A program made the translations under genes and the position numbers. 64,000 bases of DNA from Sarcocystis neurona (taxonomy: Eukaryota > Apicomplexa > Conoidasida > Eucoccidiorida > Sarcocystidae), in assembly GCA_000727475.1 (NCBI GenBank), contig KL647290.1, positions 1,734,910 through 1,798,909 on the forward strand, given 5' to 3'. Positions 11,801 through 22,136 of the stretch are shown here, piece by piece (position 1 is the first letter of the stretch; every line of letters begins with the position of its first letter). The notes below the pieces were generated by a model. The model was not told the DNA's origin. It did not search any database and saw only the letters and a program-made list of their open reading frames with translations.

Positions 11801-14800
11801 TATATGTATCATCACACTGACGTCGGGAGATACAAACACATGTGTATATGGATCTACTGTGGGTGTGTATTAGCCTACGTTGCGCACACATCAGTTCTAG
11901 TCACACAGGATACCTATACACACATATGCGAGGACTCACACATACACACATGCTAGGCGGAGCCCGGCCCCGTCTAAGTATCCGGTTCATTTCGAACAAT
12001 TCTACGAGAGTGCGGGGCGCTGACAGCAATGCCGTCCGCATGTCACACGAACTCCTCCTGTTTCCGACCCACTTACACATACGTGCAAATAATATCTGCA
12101 GCAACCCACGCACGTAGGTGCGTACATATGTACGTACACATACGTAGAGGTATGTAGACTCATACCTTCACACACATATGCGCACACACCTCTCTGTAGG
12201 TGGACACGTGGATATACGCATGCAAGTGGGCTGTCTTCACTCTCGAGTATTCCGCGTCTACGTACATATAGGCAGGGCGCATTTAATTTGGCTCCTTTGC
12301 ACCACACCGAACGTGCATCACGAGCAAGTACGTGGACACAACTTTATGCGTATCTTTAGATACGAGCGTGCACGTATATGCGTAGACATGTATACATACA
12401 TATATATATGTATATGGACATATATGTGTACGTCCACACAGATGAAGACACACAGAGGGAGAAAGACAGGGGAAAGAATATAGCTACACACAGATGTATA
12501 TAAAATATATGTAGGTGATACCTGCGTGTGCGCATATATTCGTATAGGTATCACTGAGTAGCTGGGAAAGAATATAGCTACAAACACGTGTATGTGAAAT
12601 ATATGTAGATAATACCTGCATGCGCGCACATGCGTATACGTATCACTGCGTAGCTGACGAGGCAGCAGAAGCTCGAAGTGTTTGTGTAAATGCATGTGGT
12701 CGCTGCTTTCTGCTCTTTAGGGGGAAGATCGCTTCTATGTCAGTGCCACTTCGGCGCCACACACGTATGCCAACGCGAATATTTGTATATATATATCTGT
12801 GTACATATATTGTGTGGACACACATACACACACATACACACGCGTATATATACAGGTGCACACAAGATGTATAGTTACATATGAACTGACGCATGTGTAT
12901 GTCTCCTACAAACATACGTGTGTGTATGGGCCAAGTTGTACTACACGTAGTGTATCTATTTGTCTGTAAAAAGTCCCCCGATTGACGGCGCCCTATCCCA
13001 ACAGAGTCCACACAGGTGCGTCGTACAAGCATACACGTCACACATATGCATGCACGCATAGCACCTGGACGCTGAGGTCGCGGCGAGCGAGGGAAGGACA
13101 CAGTCGGCCTCTTGAATGAAGACGGCTGCCCACCACCGTGGCTCCAGTGTGTGGATCTATATATGTATGTATATGTCTATCTATGTGTATGTGTGTGTAT
13201 ACTTGTATATAACATATGTGTAGAGACATACGCCTATGAATCTCTGTGGATATAGATATACAGGTATATATACAAATACGTTTCCGTTTATGTATGTAGA
13301 CATACACATATATATATGTCTACGTATACGTGTGTACATACAATAGATATGTGTGGGGATATACACCTATAAATATGTGTGGATACAGATATACGTATAT
13401 ATACAAATCCATGTGTGTGTCCGTACATGCATGTAAATATAAATATTTATACGTACGTGCATACGTGTATATGCATGTTATGTATACGAGTGTATACATT
13501 TGTGCACCAACACATGTGTGTAGGTATATATGTGTCGAAGGGTATTCGTGTATATACCTCCATACGTGGGTAGGCGTACTATGTATAGCGATGTATGTTA
13601 GTGTACATACATGTGTATAGGAGGTATATATGATCCCGTATACACACCTGTATAGGTGCATACACGTACATACTTATACAGGTATATGAATGTTGCTAGG
13701 TATACCTACATCTAGATATAACTATATTCATTTCTAGATCTCTATCTTTCCGACATGAATATTTGAATATTGCTGTATGCCTATGAAGGTATACGCGCAT
13801 GCAAATATATCTGTGTAGAACGTATATATATATATATACACGCCGGGGGGTCCACACGTATACGTGTGAAGCAGTTCTTGTATATATGCGTATACACGAC
13901 ACTTGCAAGGAGGGTATACCGCGAATTCCAAGTATGCGGCCGACGCTTGTGCACCCCGTGCTGCTGGGGCCTCTGGCATTTTTGCGGGGATCGAGGAGGT
14001 CTGTGGCGTCACATCTGTACGCATTTTTATACGTAAATTTCTCCACATAAATGTATATACGTCTAAGTAGCACAGCAAGAGAAAGGCCTGATGCAAGAGC
14101 ACCTGAGCGTATACGTCACTTGCAAGTAACCACGCCATGTGGCTTCTTCTTCTAGAACAGATTCCTCTGTTTTCGGGTGCTACGCTGCTGTTGCTGCTGC
14201 TGATACTGCTACTGCTGGTCCCTGCTGCTTCACTGATACTCCCAGTCCTGCTTCTCTACTGCTACTGCGAATCCTGCTTCTCTACTGGTAATGCCGCTCC
14301 TGCTGCTCTACTGCTAGTGCCGCTCCTGCTGCTGTACTGCTATTGCCGCTCCTGTTGCTCTACTGGTAGTGCCGCTCCTGCTGCTGCTACTACCGGTGCT
14401 GCTGCCGCTACTACTATCCTTGCTGCTGCCGCCGCTACTACTACCTGTGCTACTGCTGCTGCTGCTACCACCACCCGTCCTGCTGCTGCTGCCACCACTA
14501 CCCTTTCTGCTGCAGCTGCCACCACTACCCTTCCTGCTGCTGCTACTACTACCCATGCTGCTGCTGCTACTACTTCCCGCGCTCCTGCTGCAGCTACTAA
14601 TAGCACCCGTGCTGCTGCTGCTACCACCTGTGCTGCTGCTGCTACTACCACTCGTGCTGCTGCTGCTACTTCTACTACCTGCTACCATTACCCGTCGTGC
14701 TACTACGGCTACTCGTGCTGCTGCTGCTACTAGTGGCACCCGTGCTGCAGCTGCTTCCACTACCCGTGCACCTGCTAGTGCTCCTACTACCCGTGTAGCT

Positions 14801-16161
14801 GCTGCTGCTGGTGCCACCAACACCCGTGCTGCTGCTGCTGCTACTAATGGCCGTGCTGCTGCTCATACTGCTACTACCCCCCCTGCCGCTGCTGCTGGTA
14901 CTAGTACCCGTGCTGCTGCTGCTGCCGTTGCGGGGGCAAGTGGCAGAGGTGCGGCTGCTGCTGTTTTGCGTGTCTGCTGCTGCAGGGGGCCGATCTTGCC
15001 TACGTGCTTACCACTCCGGAAGCGGCTGTTCCGCTCAAAAGCTACAGTCCTGAGTTAATCGTTTATCCGGTGAATGTCGGCGTGTTGCTTCCCTGCACAG
15101 GCCTTTTCTCCCAACACCGACACCGCTGAACGCGCAGCAGCATCTTGAAGGCCATCCCCCTCTCTTTATCTGTCTGTTTCTCTTCGTCCCTACTAATTGC
15201 CTGCGTCCGTACACATGTCTTGTATAGATCTCGTCTTCTTCTTTTCCCCGTTTATCTACCTGTCTGTGTCTGCTTCCGCGTACCTCTCTCAACCTACTTT
15301 CCTACCTTCTTGTCTATACCTGTGTGTCTACTTCTCTGTGTCGACTTCTTCTCTCTATGGAATCTGCCTCTCTGTGCGCACCCCCTCTGCGCTCTGTGTA
15401 CCTACTTGTGCCCTCTACGTCTCTCTAGCTGCCCTCTAATGTATCCGCTTCTTCTATCTGCGTGTACGTATTTGTCTACCGACCTCCCCCCTCGTCTTCT
15501 CCCCTCTCTATCGGTCTACCCACTTCTCTGTGTCCTTCTGTGTCCTTCTGTATGCCTACATTTATCTCTCCACTTCTTCCACCCATGTTCGTCTGTGTGT
15601 CTCTCCGTATCTCTCCACGCCTGCCATCTATATGTATACCTACCTGTGTCTGTCGATCTACCTCCTTCCCCATATATATATATAAATATGTGCATCCCCA
15701 CACATCGGCAAGTTTACGCACACGCATCAGTACCTGCTGTAGGTGAGCGTGCAGGTCCACTTGTGTGCAACAGTCTCGTCGCGTACGTTATCCGTCCCAC
15801 CGGGGTTCTGGTTCTGCATATGTCTGTTAATATATACATATATATATACACATATATGTACTTATATATGTGTACATATGCTTGACAAGCGTGTGACAAA
15901 GATGAGTGTCTACATTCTCCACATCTCTAGCTCTTCGATCCGAGGCAGCCTCCCTCTACAGAAATTTCGTGCGCTTATGCCCAGCCGCACAACTTATCTG
16001 TCTCCACCCGCAAGCATCTCCCAACACACGCCTATTCACTGACGCTCACCGGTGTCCAGCAGGCCTACACGTAGACTTGCATGCGCATCTCTAGGTGTAC
16101 GTACACGCGCGACCCCAGCTACATGATCGCATGCGTGACCGCCTACATATGTGTGTATACT

Positions 16162-16193
<32 letters not shown>

Positions 16194-18009
16194 CGTAGTG
16201 TTGCATGGGATCTGCACAGCAGTGTGTCTACGTGTACGCCCCCACATGCACTGCATGCTTCCGAGTGGTTCCAGCTTTTCCTGTGTCTCCGGTTATACAC
16301 ACATAGAAGTACACATGCGTGTATACGTTTACGCACTTGAACTTCTACTTACACGCGTAGCCGTCCATGCGCATGTGGCTGTATTTATATATTTCTCTCT
16401 TCCTTTCTCTCACACACTCCCAGTGTACACACCTGTTTATATACATACGTGTATGCATGTGCAGGTCCTTCCTTCTACCAGACCAGTCTTGGCTTTCTTG
16501 TTGCAGCTGCTGCTGTTTCCAAGCGAACAAAAATGTGTGTAGATATATGTACAAACACACACGAGTGTGTGGACTGACCTCGTACGTCTCTGCCCATACA
16601 GAGAGAGGCGTGCCTACACCTGTACATATATGGAAAGACGAGTTACCGTCTGGGGAGCTGGCCCTGTGTAGAGATCGACTTAGTAGCGCGTGTCATGTCC
16701 GTTCGCTGCAGGTGTTACCGAGGGGCTGCGCGTGCGCGGAAAAGGAAGATGTCGACCAAGTGCTGAGGAACCTGCAACAGAAAGTGCGTCCTAGTCTTCG
16801 TCCAGGCTTTGTCTTGTCCTTTTATCGCATGTCATCACTGCTGCTTCTGCTGTTCCTCTTTTTCCGCTGCTCCTGCTTCTTGATTGATGCCTATTCTGTT
16901 GCTGTCGCTGCTGCTGCTATGGCGACAGGCGGCTGGACAGCTGCTACGACGGCTGCTGCCTCTCTTCTTCTTGCTGATCGCGCGCGCCCGCTGTGGCCTC
17001 GTTTGCTGCTGTTGCTGCTGCAAGAGCTTCTGCTGCTGCGGGCTCCTGCTGTCAGCGCTTTCTGGGCTGCTGCTGGTGCCGCGACGCCCGTGCTGCTGCT
17101 GGTGCCGCAACGGCTGTGCTGCTGCTGGGTCGCGCTGGGGACGCTGCTGCTTTTGCTGTTGGTGCAGCGCTCTCCGACGCGGTGGCAGCAGCACTAGCGC
17201 TGCTTCTAAGTCCGCCTGCTGCTCTGAGGCATGCAGGCCGCCTCAGCCGGTGATGCTGCTCAGCATTTCCGCGAGCTGCTGCTGGTGCTGCCGCTTTTTG
17301 AAAGGCCATGCCTGCGAATGCTTCGCCTGGTGGGCAACGCTCCACCTTTGTGTCCTGCTGCATCTGTGGGGACTGTGAGTCTATACAGAGGATCTACTAG
17401 CTTCTACAAAGGTACCCCAGCGTACTAGTGAATAATCTTGTATCCTCTGCACACATTTGAAGAGATCCGTACACCGAGAGCTTTCTCCGTCTGCTATAGC
17501 AATATATACGTGTATTTGTACCTGCGCAGGAAGTTTACGTTACACGTTTCTGCATGCCTATTCATTCTCTATGTATACTTTGGGACACACTACGACTGAC
17601 GTGTAACTATACAAAAAACGTACGCGCAAACCTATAGACAAGCGCGTATGTAGACGGATACGCCTACATACACATACACTTAGAAAGAGAGAGAGATGTG
17701 GCACGCGCGTGTCTGTATGAGTATACGTGTGTGCACGTATATACATATATATATATATATGAAATGGGAGTATCTGTATGTACATGCTCACATACATATA
17801 AATGAATACTTCTGTGAATACATTTGTCTGACTACAAACGTGTAGACGTATGTGTGTGTGTATCTGTACATATATATATATATATGTAGCAATAGGGCAT
17901 AACCGGAGACACGTACGTACTTTAAGTATACACGTGTACGTGTAGGCATCTTTATATGGTTATGAGTGCTTTGATACAAACGAAGATACATCTATCTGTA
18001 TGTGGGCCT

Positions 18010-18040
<31 letters not shown>

Positions 18041-20340
18041 CCCACGTAAGGCGTACGGGCTTTAAGCTCCGCAAGCGGGGTAGGACTGTTTAGATACGAT
18101 TCACTTATCATGGGCCAGGTGTACATGACCTTCTCTGACGTCTGCGTCCACGTATATATATGCAAACGTGTACGTATGCATGGCGTCTGTGTAGGTTTAT
18201 GCACATGTATACAAATAAATATTTGTATGTAGGTATACGTCTACGTACAACTCGCGGGTGAGCGGATGTTGCATCACTTTGCAAGCCACGAGGGTGACAC
18301 AACAGTGAAGTGCGAAGATTTGGTAGTCATACGACAGGCATACACACACACACACAGAGGTACAAGTACGTGCACATTATAAATATATATATATATATAT
18401 CCAGAAAACCATACATACATATAAATATATGTTTAGCAGAAAAGTAGTGTGCGTGTATGGAGATATTCCATACACATACATATATGTATGGCAGAGGTGT
18501 AGCTGCAGGAATGTGCATGTGTGGAGATATTGCATACATATATATATGTATAGCTGAGGTGAAGCTGCAGGAATGTGGGCGTATGAACGTATTCCATACG
18601 TGTATACATATGTGTATATGTGTGGGTATAGCAGAGATGTACCTGCAGGAGTATGCGTGTGTATGGAGAGAGATATAGTGTGGCTGTAAAGAATTGTGAA
18701 TAGGTTTTCAGGCGGCAGGAGAAGACCATACGTGAAGGCGTACGAGTTTGCAAAGACAGTTCCTCAATGCGAGTAGATGAGGGAGATTTTGGTATCAAAA
18801 GTGAATCTCGTAGTAGAAACGAATATGGCGATGCTGCACTTGTGAGAGAGAAAGAGAAGATCTTCTTACATAAAGCACTACGAGCGAGTCCCCACACATG
18901 GGGAACATCTGAATTGGCCTGCATGCGTCAGGTGGCCATACGCAGGTAACCAAGATAGAGAGTGGAACCTGTGCGTAGTTGGGTGTTTGTGTACGTGTGT
19001 GTCGGTAGTGAGAGTTTCAAACAAAAGACAGGAACTGTAGATAAAAAACAGCTGCAAATGCTTCTGCAGGCAGAGTCGATCATCCCAAAGTGCGACGTCG
19101 TTATCATGGGACCGGGTCTGAGCGGGGTTCCGGACGAACACCGCCGCAGCACCGCGACGCAGCAGGCTGCGCTGCTGCTGCTGCAGTTGTGCATGCAGCA
19201 GGAGAAGTTTCTGGTATGCTTCTTCCCTTCGCTTTTTCAAGCACACGGACGCACGAGTGCACATTGCTCCGTCATTAGAAAGGCATCCCTCTCCATCGTT
19301 CGCCCTCTTCATCTGTGTAGTAAACACACACATGTGTGCGGCGCCACATTATGTACATACGTATCCCCCTCTCTCTATATATGCCTGTATGAATTTCGTC
19401 TGGCTGTGTGCACTAGCGTGGTGCTCGGACGTGTCTAAGAAAACCTCCAGGCAGCGGTGGACGAAAGGAGCCCGTAGCTTTCCTCGCTTGTCGTGGCGCC
19501 TCCACCTGCCTTCGTGCGGCTGGGCGTGGGTCTCTTCTGGTGGACCTGCGAGGGAGAATGGACAATGAGAAGAAAAATATGAAGACGCGTCCTCCTACGG
19601 CGACAGAACTGACGTGGACGGCGCGGGACCACGACGCGTGTAGAACTCCACGTCTGTTGCCCCACAACTATGCATGGGTCACCTTGGGCAGTTAGTTTCT
19701 GGCATGCAGCTGACAGTTACCTATAAATACGCGTCTTCCCTCGTATATATATATATATTCTCGGCTTAAAGGTGCGCGTGTGACTTTACTAATCTTCTGT
19801 GTAAATCTGTGCGCACCCGTGTGGCCGCTTCGTATCACCACGCTGGACAATTTCCACATACCCGGTGTGTATATACACTTGAAAATATGTATACATATAT
19901 ATATATGTATGTGTGTGCGTATATACATATATATATATCCTCGCATAGATTATAGATAGTGGGTAGACACGCATATGTAGACATACGTCTGTGAAACGCA
20001 TGTGCGTGGTGAAAGCGGGATTTTGCAGCTGCCGTTGCTGCTGCGCCTCACTGAGCATATCTGCGTGCAACAACAGGAGTCAGGCAACGCGTTTCTTCTG
20101 CTGCTGTGCTGCTGCGCGCAGCACCCAAGGCAGAGGGAGAAACGTGTCTTTTCCTGCAAGCGCAAGCAACGCTGTGATTGCGCCTGTTTCCTCGGAGGGA
20201 GCCTGCCCCCTACAAAACGACAACGGGGCTGCGCTTCTCTGTCTCTAATTTATTATATGCAAAAACACCCTTCATATACACATGTCAAATTAATATGTGC
20301 GTACGCATACATATGTATACATATGTATATATATGCATAC

Positions 20341-20375
<35 letters not shown>

Positions 20376-22136
20376 CTTATGTGTATATATATATATATGT
20401 TCACTTCTGTACACATGTGTGATAACATACGTCTGTGCAGCAGTGGCGTTTCCCAGAGATAGCGAAGACAGCTACACGGTGGCTGCTTTGCCTCTCCCAA
20501 GGAATTCACGTGTACCACATGAATCTGTCTTTTAGCAGTTCACAAATATTTAGATATACATATATATACATATACTTGTGTATCTATCTATCTATCTATG
20601 TGTATATGCACACGTACAAGTTACTAATATTTGCACGCATACGTGCACCTCTGTCTCTCTCTGTCTCTCTCTATACATATGTATAACTATATATATATGT
20701 GTATATAGATGCTTTTATGCAGTAGCATATGTACACATATACGTATATATATGTGTAGAAAGAGAGAGAGGCTCCTACGTATTCGCATGCGCTTGTATGC
20801 AATTCTTTCGATGTGTGTGCACATATATATTACAACTCGAGTAGCTCTACTTGCATCATGACGTGTATACACATACATATACACACATACACGTATACAT
20901 ATGTATGTATATATATAAAGTTATACGTGCACGTGTGTGTCAATTTACTGCTGCGCTCTGCTGCCGCAGGTGGTCGATGCTGATATGATTAGAATTCTCT
21001 CTTTACCCGAGGATGCGGCCCCGCTGCAGCGCATGCGTGGCTACAGACGGTGCATCTATACGCCAAACAAGAGAGAACTCGATTTGTTGCTGGCTGCATG
21101 CAAAACGTTGCTGCCTGCGTCGGAGCAAGATGCACCGCGGGCTCTGCCCCACGCAGAATTTCCACGTCAGCTGCAAGTCCTGCAACAGCAGGCGCTGCAG
21201 GCTGCGCTTGAAGAGCAGCAGCCGCAGCAGCACCACCCACCGCAGCAGAAGCAGCAGCCAGAGAACGGGCAGCAGCAACAGCAGCAGCACCCCACAGCAG
21301 GTGTACCGTCGTCGCCAGCGGTCACCGTACAAAAAGTGGCAGCACAAGTTGTCGCGCTCTCCCTCTTCCCTTCTGCTTTGCTGCCTGCGGCTACAGACCT
21401 CGCTGCTCTACCACTGCTGCTGGGGGGCCCGAGTTTCTTGATGAAAGGTCCCGCCGATCTTCTGGTAGTTCTCGCCAGCGCGTCTGCGTCGTCTGGCGGG
21501 TGCAGTAACAAGGAAGCGACCAGCAGCACTTGTGCCGGATGTAGGAGAGTCGGCGCCTCGTCTTCCTCCTCTAGCAGCACGTCCAGCCCCTCCGACAGCA
21601 AACGCGACACGTCGAGCTACGAGATGCAGAGCGAGACAGGGTGTACGTGCACTGCACTGTTGGCTGCGTGCGGGCCTGCTGGGTGCAGCGGGAGTGTATG
21701 GGGAAGTCCGAAGCGCTCTGGAGGACAGGGAGATCTGCTGAATGGCGTGCTAGCTGCATTCCTTGCCTGGCATCTGCTGCGGCAGAAGGAACGGCATGCA
21801 GCGGTGCAGCAGCAACAAGAGCAGCAGGCAGGAGGGACCGCAGGAGTAGCAGCATTGACAAAGGGAGAAATGGACAGCGCATTGTATGGACATGTACTTG
21901 CAGGTGTGGCACCGGCAGACGCAACGGGAGCAGCAGGTGCTGATGCAGCAGCAGCGGTGGCAGACAATTTTGCTGCCGGAGTGTTGTGCGCAGCGTACAA
22001 CGCGAGCCTCCTGGTTCGAACAGCAGCAGCACGCACGTTCCATCGCAAAGGCAGGGGCCTTCTTGCGGAAGACGTTCTTCACGAGATAGCACCTGCATTT
22101 GCTGCCTTATACGGTGACGCAGGTGAAGCCGGATGA
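8692..22136 (+). CDS. NAXD: ATP-dependent (S)-NAD(P)H-hydrate dehydratase, seven exons
   Basis: This enzyme dehydrates the damaged cofactor NAD(P)HX back to NAD(P)H using ATP. It belongs to the ribokinase-like YjeF C-terminal/CARKD family. Exons are 8692-8899, 9729-9785, 11640-11716, 14986-15069, 16712-16783, 19070-19213 and 20970-22136. Phases match throughout and give 602 codons plus TGA. Family landmarks occur in order: YIIPPLRFNRHKGQNG (about residues 73-88), CVVGGACEFAGAPFFSA, GADLAYVLTT..SYSPELIVYP, VVIMGPGLSG, VVDADM, TPNKRELDLLL, FLMKGPADLLV, GGQGDLLNGVLAAFLAW (with the conserved catalytic-loop Asp) and the C-terminal KGRGLLAEDVLHEI. Exon 1 encodes a strongly hydrophobic leader and is the least certain part. 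Met codons at 8692, 8713, 8749 and 8752 are all possible starts. Human and yeast enzymes are about 340 aa; the excess is the leader and Gln/Ser/Ala-rich inserts in exon 7. No YjeF N-terminal epimerase domain is seen. Confidence 0.9.
9729..9785 (+). CDS. NAXD: NAXD exon 2: IIPPL..HKGQNG motif
   Basis: Follows about 240 bases of strongly pyrimidine-rich intron ending caacacag. Encodes AIDYIIPPLRFNRHKGQNG, the family's N-terminal signature. Ends AAT G|gtgatt (phase 1). Confidence 0.88.
9820..10940. repeat. TA/TG/CA-rich microsatellite block in NAXD intron 2
   Basis: Alternating purine-pyrimidine sequence (TATATA, TGTGTG, GTATAC) with few interruptions. A non-repetitive island remains at about 10200-10360, with open frames on both strands but no recognisable product. 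Confidence 0.85.
11640..11716 (+). CDS. NAXD: NAXD exon 3: VVGG nucleotide-fold start
   Basis: The acceptor is ttgaggcag. The exon completes Gly and continues RVCVVGGACEFAGAPFFSA, the first strand-loop-helix of the ribokinase-like fold. Donor ACG|gtgagc, phase 0. Confidence 0.9.
12471..12656. repeat. Tandem duplication of about 93 bp
   Basis: Copy 1 at 12471-12564 and copy 2 at 12565-12656 both begin ggaaagaatatagctaca and end in gtagctg or a near match. They differ at scattered positions. Located in NAXD intron 3. Confidence 0.85.
13214..13410. repeat. Diverged 65-bp duplication within TA/TG-rich sequence
   Basis: 13214-13280 and 13347-13410 share the order atatgtgt..gagacata/ggatata..cacctat..gtggata..gatatac..tatatacaaat. 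The spacer between them is TA-rich. Confidence 0.6.
14180..14985 (+). repeat. Long imperfect CTG/GCT tract ending at the exon 4 acceptor
   Basis: About 800 bases of GCTGCTGCT and CTACTACC variants within NAXD intron 3. It runs without a break into the ctgctgcag acceptor. All three plus frames stay open for over 190 codons, so the long frames here are repeat artefacts. Confidence 0.9.
14986..15069 (+). CDS. NAXD: NAXD exon 4: GADL and SPELIV motifs
   Basis: The acceptor ctgctgctgcag is the end of an 800-base CTG-rich tract. Encodes GADLAYVLTTPEAAVPLKSY and then SPELIVYP, both diagnostic of the family. Donor CCG|gtgaat. Confidence 0.93.
15140..15680. repeat. Pyrimidine-rich stretch in NAXD intron 4
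   Basis: Sequence rich in TCTCTGTC and CTACCT, with very few purines in a row on the plus (coding) strand. Confidence 0.7.
16712..16783 (+). CDS. NAXD: NAXD exon 5
   Basis: 24 codons, phase 0 at both ends, acceptor ttcgctgcag and donor AAA|gtgcgt. Encodes VLPRGCACAEKEDVDQVLRN. It fits the variable segment between the YP(V) strand and the GPGL strand of the fold. Confidence 0.75.
16840..17320 (+). repeat. CTG-rich tract in NAXD intron 5
   Basis: GCTGCTGCT units interrupted by other codon-like triplets. It is open in several frames on both strands. Confidence 0.8.
18434..18680. repeat. Diverged minisatellite of about 55-75 bp units
   Basis: Four successive units start at about 18436, 18490, 18552 and 18629 with GC(A/T)GA(G/A)(G/A)TG. 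Three contain (G/C)CTGCAGGA(A/G)T, and each continues into gtatggagatattccatac-like and TA-rich sequence. Located in NAXD intron 5. Confidence 0.75.
19070..19213 (+). CDS. NAXD: NAXD exon 6: GPGLSG motif
   Basis: 48 codons, acceptor gcttctgcag and donor CTG|gtatgc. Encodes IIPKCDVVIMGPGLSGVPDE, the conserved Gly-rich loop, then a helix with a short Leu run coded by CTG triplets. Confidence 0.92.
20300..20420. repeat. TA dinucleotide-rich run in NAXD intron 6
   Basis: Nearly pure TATATA/GTATAC sequence over about 120 bases. Confidence 0.85.
20970..22136 (+). CDS. NAXD: NAXD exon 7: catalytic half with Gln-rich inserts
   Basis: The acceptor is ctgccgcag. The exon opens with VVDADM and YTPNKRELDLLL. 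A Gln/His/Pro-rich insert lies at about 21200-21300, followed by FLMKGPADLLVVLAS. A second Ser/Cys-rich insert lies at about 21480-21640. GGQGDLLNGVLAAFLAW and the final conserved helix follow. The inserts fall in loops, and the conserved blocks are intact. Confidence 0.93.
   Translation: MVDADMIRILSLPEDAAPLQRMRGYRRCIYTPNKRELDLLLAACKTLLPASEQDAPRALPHAEFPRQLQVLQQQALQAALEEQQPQQHHPPQQKQQPENGQQQQQQHPTAGVPSSPAVTVQKVAAQVVALSLFPSALLPAATDLAALPLLLGGPSFLMKGPADLLVVLASASASSGGCSNKEATSSTCAGCRRVGASSSSSSSTSSPSDSKRDTSSYEMQSETGCTCTALLAACGPAGCSGSVWGSPKRSGGQGDLLNGVLAAFLAWHLLRQKERHAAVQQQQEQQAGGTAGVAALTKGEMDSALYGHVLAGVAPADATGAAGADAAAAVADNFAAGVLCAAYNASLLVRTAAARTFHRKGRGLLAEDVLHEIAPAFAALYGDAGEAG

Noticed and set aside
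14137..15058. Long Ala/Thr/Leu/Pro frames on both strands
   Set aside because: All three plus frames and the minus frames are open through a pure CTG-type tract that lies inside a NAXD intron.
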